Shown here in pieces: positions 1 to 23,357 of a stretch of 64,000 nt of DNA (the stretch's first letter is position 1; each line of letters begins with the position of its first letter). Source of the stretch: Piscicola geometra (Eukaryota > Annelida > Clitellata > Hirudinida > Piscicolidae); the NCBI GenBank assembly GCA_943735955.1, contig OX030956.1:11474944-11538943 (forward strand), in the 5' to 3' direction. Under the pieces are notes generated by a model, which was not told the DNA's origin, made no database searches, and was given only the letters and a program-made list of their open reading frames with translations. The position numbers and the translations under genes are program-made.

Positions 1-964
1 GCACTCACCAATGGTGGAGGGTCAGGGAGGAGTGGTCACAACGTCCTTCACAGTGACGTCACACTCACTCGAGCTTCAGTAAAAATATCAAATGGTGATT
101 TGGCGCAATTTTTAATTTTAAACTCAACAGAATGCAAAATTACTTAACAGAAAACAACAAGACACAACAGAAGTTAGCAGAACACGCACGGAGACAAGCA
201 CAAGAACAATGTATAAACTTCATGAGTGTACAAAAAACCTTTAAAAGCATAGAAAGCAATAAAATGGGCATACGAATGGGTACAAATATCATTGGAAAGT
301 CTACGGAAAAAGCACTCCAGAAATTATTACAAAATAATGTACAGACTAGGGTACAGCCTACGTGGACAGCACTATTGTACAGCTTAATGTACAGACAAGT
401 GCACACATTAGTGTACAGCCTCAGTGCCTTCTCCTCAACACTAGTTGGATAGAAGGAAGCCGCAGCAGAAGTGACAGCAGAAGAAGGGAAACATCCCTCA
501 CACGCCACAGCGCCACACCAAAACACGATAAGTTACTTACTTATGTATGTACACGTGACGTAACTGGAAGTAGAAGTAAGATAAAGAATAAATAAATAAA
601 AATGTTCCGCAGTTTTTGATGTTGGTAGATGTCAATCAAGTGATATAGCTCCTACCCCCTCCATCGTCTTCTTCCTCCTCCTCCTCTTCCTCAAATGTCC
701 TCAAGTCCTCACTCCATATATACACGTCATCCCTGACACTTGACGTGAAGTTCTGGTGAAATCATCATTATCATCACCATCATCATCATAATCATCATCA
801 TCACCATAATCATCATCATAATCATCATCACCATCATCATCATCATTATCTTCATCATAATCATGCCTTAACAGATGCGACTCTAAACGATAGTGTGGTT
901 AGGCAAACAAGTTATGAACAAAGACACATTGCTGTGTACACTGGTGTACATGTGATGGAGGCGA

Positions 965-1275
965 CAGTGGTAGTAGTTGTGATAGTAGTTGTGGTAGTGG
1001 TAGTAGTTGTGATAGTAGTTGTGGTAGTGGTAGTAGTAGTAGTAGTCGTAGTAGTAGTAGTTATGGTAGTGGTAGTAGTTGTAGTAGTAGTGGTAGTAGT
1101 TGTGGTAGTGGTAGTAGTAGTTGTAGTAGTAGTAGTAATAGTAGTAGGATTAGTAGTAGTAGTTGTTGTGGTAGTGGTAGTAGTAGTAGTTGTGGTAGTG
1201 GTAGTAGTAGTAATAGTAGTAGTAGTAGTGGTGGTAGTAGTGGTGGTGGAAGTAGTGATGGTGCTAGTAGTTGTG

Positions 1276-1338
<63 letters not shown>

Positions 1339-1340
1339 AA
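965..1340. repeat. (GTA)n/(GTG)n triplet microsatellite
   Basis: About 375 bp of GTA units interrupted by GTG and TTG, pure at the right end (1283-1337). Its poly-Val and poly-Leu reading frames are not genes. Confidence 0.95.
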
Positions 1341-1409
1341 AGAACTAAGATGGCGATGCTCACCCAGATAGGTAGCTTGTGACTCAACTCAAAGGAGCTG
1401 TACATGCAG

Positions 1410-1541
<132 letters not shown>

Positions 1542-2309
1542 CGTCATAAAACTAAAAAAAATCTAAAACGATCATTATGATACTAACTAAAACGTAAACT
1601 AAACAAACACAAAAATTAAAGAATACTAAACAAACTGAATGGCATAAAGAATTGTTAAAGAAAATGATGATGATTATGATAAATTTGATGATGAAGATGA
1701 TGATGAAGATGATGAGGCAGCATGGACAAAAGACAACAGAGAAGGATGTAGTAGACAAGATAGACTCACCTCTGACTTGTTGCTGGAATGGCTGGTGGTA
1801 GAGGCGGTGAGCAGGTGGTGTGGAAGGTCTGTCTCGTGTTTCCTGTGGTGCGTGCGCGAAGTTCTTGCGAGAGGTGGAAGGCAAGGTAATCGAAGGCTGT
1901 CTCACGAGATAGTAAATGGAAATATGTATGGGGTTGATCCATTCATGGTGGGCGACAGAGGTGGGGCATGCAATCATGGTGGGGGACAAAAAGCTACATG
2001 GTCCGATGGGGGGTGACAGAGCATGGAGACTTACATGGAGGGTGGGTCGAAAGTCTTAGAGCAGCCATTATCAGAGAGTAGCAGTCGCTGGGAGCTGGAA
2101 GATGGTGGATGTGATGGTGTTGGATTGAAGAGGTGATGGATTGAAAGGTGATAGTGAGGTGATGGTGTGGTAATGGAAGGGGGGGTGCTTAAGTGATGGG
2201 GATGGGAGAGTGAAGGATCTGAAATGATGAAATGCACGCACTTGGAAGGCACTTCCGGCTTGGCGTCTGACACCTCCTTGCGCAGGAGTCTCTTGCGTTG
2301 TCCCCTCAC

Positions 2310-12308
<9,999 letters not shown>

Positions 12309-13090
12309 CTGAAAATTAAAATAGATTTGAAAATTGAATTGTTTAAATTTTTGATGAATCAGTTTAAATTATTTTTTCTGTTTAAAAACATGTACAATAG
12401 AATTTTATGCCAATTTTACTGTAAAATTTAAAAAACCTTTGGTAAAGCAGATTAACGTGAAGAATACGAATAAAAACAATATCATTTTATAGATTTGAAA
12501 TGTAAAAAAAGTTGAAAAATTGTTTTAAAAACATTATTTTAGATTAAAAAAACAGTAAGCAAGAACCGAATAGAACCTAGCAAAACGCGTAGTGACCATT
12601 TAAAGAGTTAAAAGTAACACTCGAAAAGGCGCTTTACTTTTTCGATAAAAATATATTATAAATCATGAAAATAAATTAAATTGAAAATGTATGAAAATTA
12701 TTCATGAGTATTTTTAAATTCTGCAAACTATAGAACATGGATTTGAAAATGAAAAATAAACATTTGAAGATTCCATTCCTCGCCAGGGTAGCACATATGC
12801 GACGGAGGGCTCCAGCTAAAAAAGAAGCAGCTACTGTAGTTTGAATGTTTCTTAATAAAAATGATGAAAATTGTAAAAAATCATTATTATGATAAATACC
12901 CAAACGGGCTTCTAGGCCATGTAAGCTGCAAGTTTTCATGCAGGAATTTCTTTTTACATTATTTCTTTAATTAATAAAATGGAATTTTGAGTTCAAAAAC
13001 AATATTTTTTAAAGTAAATAGTTTATATCATAAAAACTGACTTTAGTAGAATTTTTATCATCTCAAAGCAATCAAACTATTTGATTACTT

Positions 13091-13685
13091 AAATTTGTAG
13101 AATAAACGGTTTTGTGTATAATATATTAAAATTTTAGAATCTTAAGTCTAAATAAAAATTACATTTAATTAATTAGAATGTTTTTTGTGCGAATGTTTGT
13201 TGTTTTGAATCTGTCGAGGAATGGTCGCAGCAGACCAAGATGGCCGCAGGGAATCAAGTGAGCTGCGACATAAAGAAGAAAACCTTCCATAGCAGCAGCA
13301 GTTCCAGTGCTGGCAAGGACTTCTCCTTCACCCTCTATCGCAGCCTCGGCACCAGTGGCAAGACAGAAAATTGACAAGAATGATGATTGTGTTTTATGGT
13401 TTTGAGGATGATGTGGTGATGAGTGTGCTGTGGTATGAGTGTTGGTACTGTAGTGATGATTGAATTTTTTTGTGTGGTGATAGTGATTTTTTGGCGGTGT
13501 GGGTGAGGTTGGATTATTGAGGTTGATTGTTTTTTTATATTTAAAATTTAAATTTTAAATTGATATATATACATAAATTGGTAGTGGTCTAAAAACCGTT
13601 TGATTTAAAAAAATTATTTGAATAGCGCTTTTGTTCACTTAGAAAAGGGCGCTATACAAATCATTAGTGATTGATTGATTGATTA
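13091..13685 (-). repeat. Dispersed repeat family A, copy 1
   Basis: About 600 bp that matches 58855-59470 in inverse orientation at roughly 90% identity by eye. Read on the minus strand, it starts with (ATCA)n, then TATAGCGCCCTTTT and CTAAGTGAACAAAAGCGCT. It carries a GC-richer core with an open frame (starting LATGAEAAIEGEGEV) and ends near ACCGTTTATTCTACAAATTT. The family is unknown to me. Confidence 0.85.
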
Positions 13686-13689
13686 CTAA

Positions 13690-14345
13690 TCATTAATACT
13701 GACCTCTCCGCCTCACTTTCCCGATGTCTAATACTAAGCAGACTTGACTACTGTAACTCGCTATTATATAATATCACCAATCAAGAAAGAAATCGTCTAC
13801 AGTCAGTTTTAAACAAGGCTGCTAGAATCACACTAAATTGTGACTACCCAGGCCATCACCTTGTTCAATCATCAAATGATAATCTTATAAAACTTCACTG
13901 GCTTTCTATAGATTTTTGAATATCTTTCGAAATAGACATCATTACATTCAAAATTCTACAAGCTTCAATACCATCTTATCTCAGCAAACTCCTAACCAAC
14001 AAAACATCAAACAAACAACTGCGTTCATCTTCATCTCTTCTCCTCAACCAAGAATCCACTACAAACAAAATCTCAAAAAGAGCATTCCGTCACGCAGCTC
14101 CAACAACTTGGAATGCCCTTCCACCTGCTCTTCGCTACATCAACCAATTTTCGACTTTCAAAGCCAAACTGAAAACTCATTATTTTAACTTAGCTTATCA
14201 CTCATAATAATTACTCCATGCTACTCTTTGCTTTCTTTTAATGACATTACTATTATAATTATTTTTATTTCTTTATTGATTACGACGTAGTGAGAACGCT
14301 TCAGTTGCGAGCCCGGGCGCTATACCAAAACGACAATTATTATTA
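13690..14345 (+). mobile_element. L2/CR1-like LINE fragment with SINE-like 3' tail (pseudogenised)
   Basis: Conceptual translation gives reverse-transcriptase C-terminal hallmarks: SRLDYCNSLLYNI, then RLQSVLNKAARIT and LHWLSI. A stop and frameshift follow near 13917, then ITFKILQASIPSYLSKLL, RAFRHAAPTTWNALPPALR and STFKAKLKTHYF. This order is typical of L2/CR1-clade LINEs. After the ORF stop, a 3' UTR of about 150 bp ends in GCTTCAGTTGCGAGCCCGGG, the sequence CGCTATACCAAAA and an ATT microsatellite. That tail is shared with the SINE at 58013. The copy is 5'-truncated and dead. Confidence 0.85.
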
Positions 14346-14419
14346 TTGTTCAATTTTTGTCACCATCATCAACAATTATTTTCCACCACCCTCTTCATCA
14401 TCCTCCTAATCGCTCCACC

Positions 14420-14545
<126 letters not shown>

Positions 14546-17266
14546 TTCTTTTCCACCGTTACAATGGTATAGATTGTTGTTGCAGTTGTTGTTGTTGTAT
14601 TTCGTTGTGTTGTTCCAGGGCTGGGCAGTCTGTCCAGAGATGAGTTTGTTGTCTCCTGGGCTGTCTTGCATAGTCTGCCCTGGCAGGGTGGCCGAAAGTA
14701 CCCACATTTGAGGAGCAAGCGCCCCCCACCGCACCGCGTGGAGGTTGTGGGTATGCGGTAGCGTGGAGGTTGTGGGTATGCGGTTGTTGCAGTTGTTTCT
14801 GTTGCAAGCCTGTGAAGGCTGTAAACGAAGAAGTCGACTTTTGCTTTTTATCTTTTCTTACAATAAAAATAAAAAACTTTTTATGATTTTATTTTCTAAG
14901 ATCTTTTTACAATAATGAGGGATAATGAAATCATGAAATCATTGTTGCATTTAATCGCCTAAACTCTACATCCAGCTTTTCTATGCGCCATTTGAACAAC
15001 GAGAAATAAAGAAAAAACTATCTTCAAGTACATAAACACTAATGGCCAAGTAAGTGCTTTCTAAATGCAGTTGCTTCTTGGTTGCAGGTTGGCATGGGAA
15101 CGCTCTGAGCTGGTGTGGCATGAAGACCACCCAAGAGACCTGGATAATGGGCATGCGCTCTTAAACCATGAGAGCGCAGATTTCGTCTATTTAGAAAATT
15201 CGTTGATTCATCTCCTTTGAAGTGTCTTTTAAAGGGTAAATGAGCCGTTTTTTTAAATATTTTAGACATTTCGTATGCGGTAGGCGGAAATAAGATGCTT
15301 ATTTTGAGTCTGAAAATCAATGTTTAAATGCCCTTCCTTCAACAATTGGTGATAGAAAAATATTGAAAGAAAAGTGTAACAAAAATATAAAAGAAGACGC
15401 GACGTATGTAACATTTTGAAGGTCTCTAAGGATGTAAAATATATGTAAGATACTGAGATTTGAAAGTAACATAGGTTCATCTCCATAAACTCACATGAGC
15501 TGGGCGCTTGAAGATGCACGTTTGAACTTTCTAAGAAAAGTGCTCAGACTAAAACTAACTAATGGCTCAATAAAACAATAGCACAAATGTAAATGAACAG
15601 GGCATTCTTGAATTCGATGAACCCACATCTAAGGGTGAAATCTCCTTCAAGGGCCTTTTAGCCATTTCTAATTTGTGTAGCGCTTGCTGGCTAAGATGCT
15701 CAAAGGTCTATGCTACCGTCGAAAAGCAACTTAAAGATAAGCTGAAAACTCTGCATCGATAAATCACAAAGTATGTACCGTAAAGTCCCATGTATTAGCC
15801 GCACATGGCCTCGAAACTTTCCCATTATAGACTCACTAGTTAATTGCTTTTTCTTCAATATTCCTATATCTCCATTTGTATTTCGGTGACTTCTCGAATA
15901 AAAAAACTTGTGTCATCTACGAAACTGTTGGAACGAGCGATAAATGAAGATGCCTGAGAGCTTTGAGAGCGCTGAACAGTCTTTGTGTACAGCAAGAATC
16001 TTTATGGTCCTATTTACATTTATACATTATTTCGACGGTTTCTGGAGTTGAAAATATATCTATGTAGTGTTTCCTTCTGAGCATGTGGTGGCGATAGTTT
16101 GCGGTCTACAAGAATTCGCTAAGAGAGAATGAATTACAATTGGAAAAAGACTGTACAGGTGCGCCTTTGCCGCTCTTCCAATGCACGCCAGCATCAATTT
16201 GGACTAGCGTGTGCACATTGACAAACCCGTTAACATAATTGATATAAAACCAGGTTTAAAGTAAAAGAATGGTTAGCGTCTCAGTCAGGACATAGGAGTT
16301 TTAAAGATGTTTTCAACTATAGATTAAAAATAACACAATTTGTGGTTTCAGTCGGTTGAAATGGGCTATGTTAAATTCATAGAGTTTAAATGAAGGTAAA
16401 CATGACATGACCGCTTGGGAAAGTGGAAGAGTTGTTACATATGAATTGAAGATATTTGAATTTTACCATCAAAAAATTCCTTGAAAAGTGTATAATAAAT
16501 CTGTTGATTTAATTTAAGAATTTTTAATTATGCATTAATGGGAAGAAGAGACAACAGGCTTACTCACCAAGCCAAAATGTGCCGACATTAAGAGGAAACA
16601 GTTTAAGTAATGATTCAATACAACAAGTGAATTTTAAAAATACTAAATTTTGAAACTCAGGACTGGATAGAACATAGTAACCAATCAAGCGACCAACATT
16701 GAAATGACAGAGGTGTTTAATGGTACGCCTTTTCCAGAGGGCATCAGGGAAGTAGCGGAATGGAGCTGTCCAACAAATTATTAATTCTTTGTCAAGTCTT
16801 CAACGTTTCAAGTAGCATTTTACTTTAACAATTCTATTTTATTTGTATTTAACCAATTCTTGTAACGATGAGTTTTTCATAAATAATGCTAAGCAACAAA
16901 TGAGGAAAGGTATGCGCGTTTCAGAGAAGATTGGAAGTCATTCGATTAAATCGATTTAAACAATTATTTTTTGAATTCTAAAATCGATTAATTTTGAATT
17001 AAAAAACGAGAGAATCATGAAGATAAAGATTAGAATCTAGCAACAACAAAATTTGAACCCATTTGACGACCTAGTTGACTTGCGAAGCAAACTGAAATAT
17101 GGACGAATCCCAAGTTTGAACCCATGCTTTGTCCTCTTTGTCTGCTTCATGTCTGCTCTTTGTCTGTTTTTGACTGTCTTCGTCTGTTTCTGACTGCTCT
17201 TTGTCTGTTCCTACTTTCGGTTCTGTATGTCTCTTCGCTTTTTATTTATTTTTCCTCTGCTAGCAC

Positions 17267-20200
17267 TTACTTGCTAGGCCAGATGTCGATCAGGTATGTG
17301 ATCACATGAGCTTGTTCGTTCAACGAGACGGACGCTGATGATCGGTAGCGTTTGTGGCGGGGGTGGCGCAAGTGGCCGTTGTCTGAGATGGGAGGGCAAA
17401 GAAGGAGTGGTCCAAAAATGAGACCCAAGGACCTGCTGGACATCATGTTGGCAGCCCTGTTGCGCTCAACCCTCTTCAGATGGTCCATCATGAAACTGAA
17501 GAGCGCCTAGGGAGGTTGTGTTTGTTTGTGTCTATGTGATTGTGCTTTTGTAGGTTTATAAAGTGCTCAATTTTATATTCAATAAAAAGCGAACAATTGA
17601 AAGATAACTCATGTTCTTAGAAGTTATTGGAATGGCTCGAACCAGGTTGTTCTTGGGCAGGCAGTCGAGGACACTGAGCATGAGGCCGACACTGGCGGAC
17701 AGGTCGTTTTGGATCTGCAACTTGATCGCGTCGACAAACATGTCGTAGAGGTCACCACACATCAGCGGGTCAGGCAGTTCGAGGAAAAAGCTCTTGAGAA
17801 GGCCTGTAGTGGAAAGCACAAGTGGGTTAAAAGGCTGAATTTATTGGAAAATGTTTCAGGAAATTGAACTTCATCGTGCCCACTCACCAGCGACGATGTT
17901 GATGTCGGGAACATTCTGGGCATACAAGAGCTCTTCGAAAGCAGTGCCATTCCACGTGACCAGACCTCCGTTTCCACTGTCGTTGTAGTGTTCCTCCATC
18001 ATTTTCTTGAGCTTGTTGAGGCGCTCATGCGAGCCACTGATGCGGTAAATGCCCATGCTGTCAAGGCCCCTCTCCTCCACCTCGTGCACACACGCCTTCA
18101 CCAGACGAGGAACTCTGCTGCCGTTGACGCCGTTCGAAGAGTTGATCGAGGCTTCCCTCGTGATCAGGTCGTCCAACACCGCCCCAAAGATGGCGTTGTC
18201 AGCTGGCACCGGCACTCGTGCAAACTTTTCCGCCAGGTTCCGGTACTTGAGTTCCACGTAGAGCGTTCCTGCCGGCTGCAGCTTCATCGCGAGTCGCCGT
18301 TGATGGCCGTGGATGGAGATGAAGTCTTCGATGACGAGTTGCGCAGTGTAGCAGAGACGTTGTCGAGCCACCGGGTCCCAGCTGTAGATGCAGAAGTTGA
18401 TGGTATGTGAGTGCGCCAGGTCGATCTCGAAGTCTTCGTCCCAGTCGAAGTTGATCGCTCCGGTTTTGGCAGCGGTGCGTGCCTTGCTGTCGCCGTCGAC
18501 GCTCAAGACGCAGTACAAGTCTCGCAAGACGGTTCGTCGCGTGGTCTTCAAGCCGTGGCCACAGAAGATTTTGACGTAGATGCTTCCACTGAACAGCTGG
18601 CCAGTTTGCGCCGAGTTGACTTGAGATAACAGCGCCTCTTTGCTGGAGATCTCTGTGATATTGTGGTTTTTGTGCTTTTCACTTTTATTGCGGCCATTTT
18701 TGTCGACTTTCGCATAATCGCCATCGTGAATGTTGTCGTTGTTCTGGTGCGGGTGAAACTCTCCCACCTTTATCTTCATCGGCTCGCTTTTCAACTTGTC
18801 TCCATTCTTTTTCTTCTTTCTCGAGTTTTGAATGTTCTGAGCGTACATCTCCTGGAACTCCTTTGAGTCGGGGTCGACGAGTTCTGGGCAGGCGATCAGG
18901 TCGTCGATGCTCATGTCATTTATGCCGTTCTCCGAGATGTTGTCTCGTCGGTCGGCCCTTCGGAAAATCTGGTCTGTTTCAACCCTCCGAAAAATCTGGT
19001 CCGTTTCAGGCAGCGAGTTCTGGTGGCGATGGCGGTGGTGCTGATGACCATACTGGTATTGTTTTTCCGTGTAGTGGTCCAGATAGCCTTGGTGGGCAGG
19101 TAGGTCAAACGGGTGGGGGTGTTGCGTGTGGTGGGCATCGTTGAATCGAACTTCAGTCGTTTCTAACGTTCTTGACTTGGAGGCGTGCAAAATGCCGGAA
19201 GACAGATCATAAGTGCCTTCGTCGTAGTCGTTGTCGAGGCTTTTGGACTTTCGTTTTCCTAGTTTATTGATTTTTAAGGGTTAGGAACAATTTAATTTAT
19301 AACACTGGTATTCAAATTAAATAAAGGCTAATATTAACTATTCAGGAATTCGAGATAAGTTCTTCGCCATGATAACAATTTGTACCTCCACATAAAAATA
19401 ATTATTTCTAATTTGATAAGTATTTAATTAATTTTTTGAATTAAACATTTTAAACCTTTGGAGTCTGGTTCGATGGAGGGTGTGGTTTGAGAAGCGGTCG
19501 CAGTGAGTCGCTTCTTGAGGGGGTCAATTGGATGGACGCCTTGTTTCTGTCTCAGTCTTAAACGGCAGTGTCGAAGTGCTTGTTTCAATGATCAATTTAC
19601 AGAGATATATATGAAATAATTCTAGTATATAATAAAGATTAATCTAGGTCATAAGTAAGATATATTTGGGATATATTAAAAATATCTTTTTAAATGTCTT
19701 TTTTTAACTAAATACATAATATCTAAGCTACATTTGAAATATTTTACAGAATTACTTCATTCGAATAATTAAAACAATTTTTTTTAAATCGATAGGCGAT
19801 GTGAACAAAGTCGATGAATAAAGACGACTAACTCGGATTTAGGCCCAAACTGCGATTGAGCCATTTTCTGTCTGGATTCCGAGAGAGCCAGTTTGGCTCT
19901 GTCCCTACTCGAGATGGGCTTCAGACGCTGCTGCTGACGTTGTTGCTGCAGCAGAGAGGTGGGCAGTTGCTGTTGGTGCTTTTCACTGCGCTCTCGCTTC
20001 AACTTGTTCTGCAGTCGGCGGTCGTACAGCCACGTCTTGTACTCCTCAGAACTGTAGTCGAAGAATTTCTTCTCTCTCTTGAGCGCCTTGCTGTCTTCGT
20101 TGGGGTCTCCGAAGAGAGCTGACGTCATGGCGTGGGTGGTGTCTAGGGAGTCGTGGACGTCTCTAGTGGGCGTGAGTGCCTTGTACTTTTTGAAGTCGTT

Positions 20201-23200
20201 GCCGCCGTTTGACTTGTTGTTGTTGTTCGAGCCCTTTTCCCTGCCGTTAGCGTGGCCTGTTGTTGGACATTAACTTTCAAAATGGTCTCAAATTTGCATA
20301 AAATAATAATTACTTTTTATAAAATCCTTTCTATAAATTAACAAAAATCTTGAGATTTTATCACCAAAGAATGCGACACCAGCACTAAACACCTTTTGAG
20401 CCGTTTCCATTCTTCAGTCTGCCGTTGAACTCCCTCAAGTCGTACGAGAGACGATCCAGCTTGCGGAGCCAGTGCTTCAGTTGGCTGGGGTCGTCGCCAT
20501 TGCTCGACAGGGCTCCATTCTCGATCTCGGCGGGAAGCGAACTGGACTTTTCGTTCGTGCTGAGCAGTCCTGGCAGGATCTCGAGCGCGGTGGTGGAGGG
20601 GGAAGACGAGACGGCTTCGTAGTTGTTTCCATTTTGAATGTCCGAATCGGAGCTGTATCTCTTGCGACGGGAAGGAGTCGTGAGGTTGAACGAGTGGTCG
20701 TCTTGAAAGTAAAGTTTTTGAGCGGCTTCTTGTTGTTTGCTTCCGTTCTTGGCTTTTTGTTTTCGACGTGTTTTGCTGACGTCAGAGGGGAACTGTGCAT
20801 CAGATTCGAATTGGAGAGGGGGGTAGTATGGCTGGTGGGTGGTTTGGAGGAAGTGGCGGGCTGCAACTTGATCTTTTTCGAATTGGTCGAAATAACTCGG
20901 GTACGAAGATTTGTAAGCGAGGGAGGGTTTGTAGTAGGTTGGTATGGAGGACAAATTTTCATTGTATGGGTGTTGCTTTTGTTGCTGCAACTCGAATTTG
21001 AGTTGTTGTTGTAGGAGGTATAATTGCTGCTCTTGTCGTTCGATCTGCTTCTCTAAACTCAACTGCTTCTGCTCATACTTCCACTGCTCCAGACGCATCT
21101 TGCTGGCCTTTTTGTGCCTGGACAGGGACCTGGAAAGCTCCTTGATGCCTGCAAAGTCATCATCGTCGCCTTCTTCCTGCCTCTCGAACGGATTCGCAGC
21201 CACTCCGTAGAGGTACTCACACGCCATTTGCGTTTCCCCGTCGGAGAAGTAGTCCATACTGCGGTTCTTCCTGCCGTTCATGCCTTGGATCTTCCTGTCC
21301 AGACTCTCCACCTGCTTCTTGCTTCTGTAGCTTGCGTTGTTCTTGATGTCGTGATGGAAGTCGTAAGACTTTTGAGCGAAGGTTGGGTCGATGGGTGGGT
21401 ACCAGGTCTGGGTGGGTTGTTTGTGGCCGTAGTAGAGTTCTTTGTAGGTGGGTTTGAGGGTTTTCAAGGGTCGCAGGTACGGGTCGTAATACTGTTGTTG
21501 CTGTTGTTGTTGGAAGGAAGGAAAGGGCGGCGCGAAGGATTTGTGAATGGAGGGCATGTGGGGGAGTTGATATGGCGAGTGAAAGAGGTAGGGTGCTTGC
21601 ATACAGGGTTGGTCGATTGCTCGCTGCTGTTGCAGCTTCTTTTTTGTAAATACCTGAATTGAATATTGTCTTGATTTACGTTTTTGAATAAATATTTATT
21701 TAAATTTTTTTAATTGTAATTGAAATATAAATGATTGAACAATTTAATTTAAACTTAAATATTGAAATATTAATATTAAAAATAAACTTTTGAAAGACAG
21801 AAGAACCAGCAACGAATTCAGACACCTGAGTTTGTTCAACGGGGACGCGGGGAGAGGTGGGCGAGAGAGGCAGACTGGGACACGAGAGGTTCTTGCAGCA
21901 ACTCTTGCGCGTCTTGACGGTGAGGAGCAGACGACTGGGGATCGACATCAGGATCACCACGTCGTCCAGACACACGCCCTTCAAGCTCAAGCCGTCAATC
22001 GCCAAGATCTCTTCGCCCACCCTCAGCAGTCCATTCCTCTCCACTGCACTGCCCACCGCGATCCTCGATATGAAGACGCCATCTGCTCGGTCAAATCCGT
22101 TGCCTTCTCTGATGTAAAAGCCTAAAGTCTGACCGGGTCGTTTGTTGATCTCGACCGTTTCGACTGTGGTGTAGTCGACGAAGGTTTCGATCGACTTGAT
22201 GCCCATGTCGAGCAGGGGCTTGCAAGGGTGTGGGAGGACTGCAGGCCGGGAAGAAGACTGAGGTCGAAGCTGGCCTGCCTGTTCCCTGGAGTACCTGTGC
22301 ATCAGTGCGGTCAAACCATCGACACATGCATGATGTAGATTATTCGTAACACTCATTTAGTCACATCTTTTGTCCTTTATAAAATTGAAAAAGTTAGAAA
22401 ATGAAAATGCGAAATCTCGTAAGGTGGCTTCCTCCAGTGTTGAAAGACAAGACTGAAAGATGGTGGAGTAGCAGGAAAGTTGTTAAAAGAAGAGCTGCTC
22501 ACATTTGCTTTCCAAACTTCAAGGTGCATTGCTGATATCCTGGTTTCGCTGCAATATTGGCCACATCAATCACTCGGCATCGGCCTTATCACCTTTAATT
22601 TATATTTATTTCAGTTGCTTTCACAAACAACTTCTTCACGCAAGCTAATTATTACTTCTCTCAAGAAACGGTTAATCACTGAGTATTCGACTGAGTATTC
22701 GAATATTGAAGTGGATTCATTTATTTAATTCTGATGAAGAGAGTGGCACTAGATTTCAAGTAATCAAAGTTGCAGGTCATTTGAACAGATAAAAACAGGA
22801 AAACAAGCAGTTAGACAAGCAGATAGACAAGCAGACAAGACAAACAAGAACAACAACGAACTTCTCAGGCCAGCGGTGGCCCCCAGCAGTTCGGGTGGTG
22901 CGTTCCATACTGCGGTCCTGCAGCAGTGGTCGACCACCGAACGCCACAGCTTCCGACTCCGGGTAGGAGCGGCTGTAGAGACAGCGCTGCTTCTGCTGCT
23001 GACGCTTTTTTTCGGCGTTTAGTGGGTGTTTAGAGCGGTCGAAGAGAGAGAGGTGGGGAGGAGGGTGGTGGTGCGTGGACGAGAGACACGTGTTTTGCAG
23101 GTACCTGCACACTACTTGCTCCTGTTCCAGTCGGTCCTGAGAGAGAAGAGTTAAGTGGGGGGGAGGAGGTAAGTGGGAGGGAGGAGTTAAGTGGGAAGGA

Positions 23201-23357
23201 GAATTTAAGTGGGAAAGATTATGAAAATAAATTTAAATTATTTTAATCACAAGCGTTGTTTCATCAATGGTCATAAGGGACTCACCTTCTTCCTTCCACA
23301 ACACAGCATCTCTTTGAGGAGTTCCAGAAGCTTCAAAAGACACAGTCCATAATGCAT
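17267..23357 (-). CDS. SYD1: SYD-1 synapse-defective Rho GTPase-activating protein (PDZ-C2-RhoGAP)
   Basis: Presynaptic organiser that works with liprin-alpha and neurexin. Nine exons: 23286-23357, 22862-23136, 21826-22294, 20393-21653, 19833-20256, 19456-19556, 17888-19258, 17643-17803, 17267-17506. Every junction agrees in phase, giving 1,457 residues. Start MHYGLCLLKLLELLKEMLCC; a nested start at MLCCGRKK is also possible. PDZ about residues 150-240 (RPGQTLGFYI, GVFISRIAVGSAVERNGLL, LDDVVILMSIP). Then a low-complexity Gln/Ser/Tyr-rich linker of about 800 residues. C2 about 1085-1205 (GSIYVKIFCGHGLKTTRR, NFDWDEDFEIDL). RhoGAP about 1215-1440, with the arginine-finger loop GIYRISGS and LLKSFFLELPDPLM. 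PDZ-C2-RhoGAP order is that of nematode SYD-1 and Drosophila RhoGAP100F; vertebrate SYDE proteins lack the PDZ. The protein ends in IDIWPSK. Confidence 0.92.

Noticed and set aside
12676..12939. Minus-strand frame with LAGALRRICATLARNG
   Set aside because: No splice signals or homology recognised; surrounding sequence is repeat-like and AT-rich.
15262..15519. CAM signal-peptide exon
   Set aside because: A hydrophobic segment exists on the minus strand, but no GT donor of the required phase follows and it lacks a clear cleavage site.
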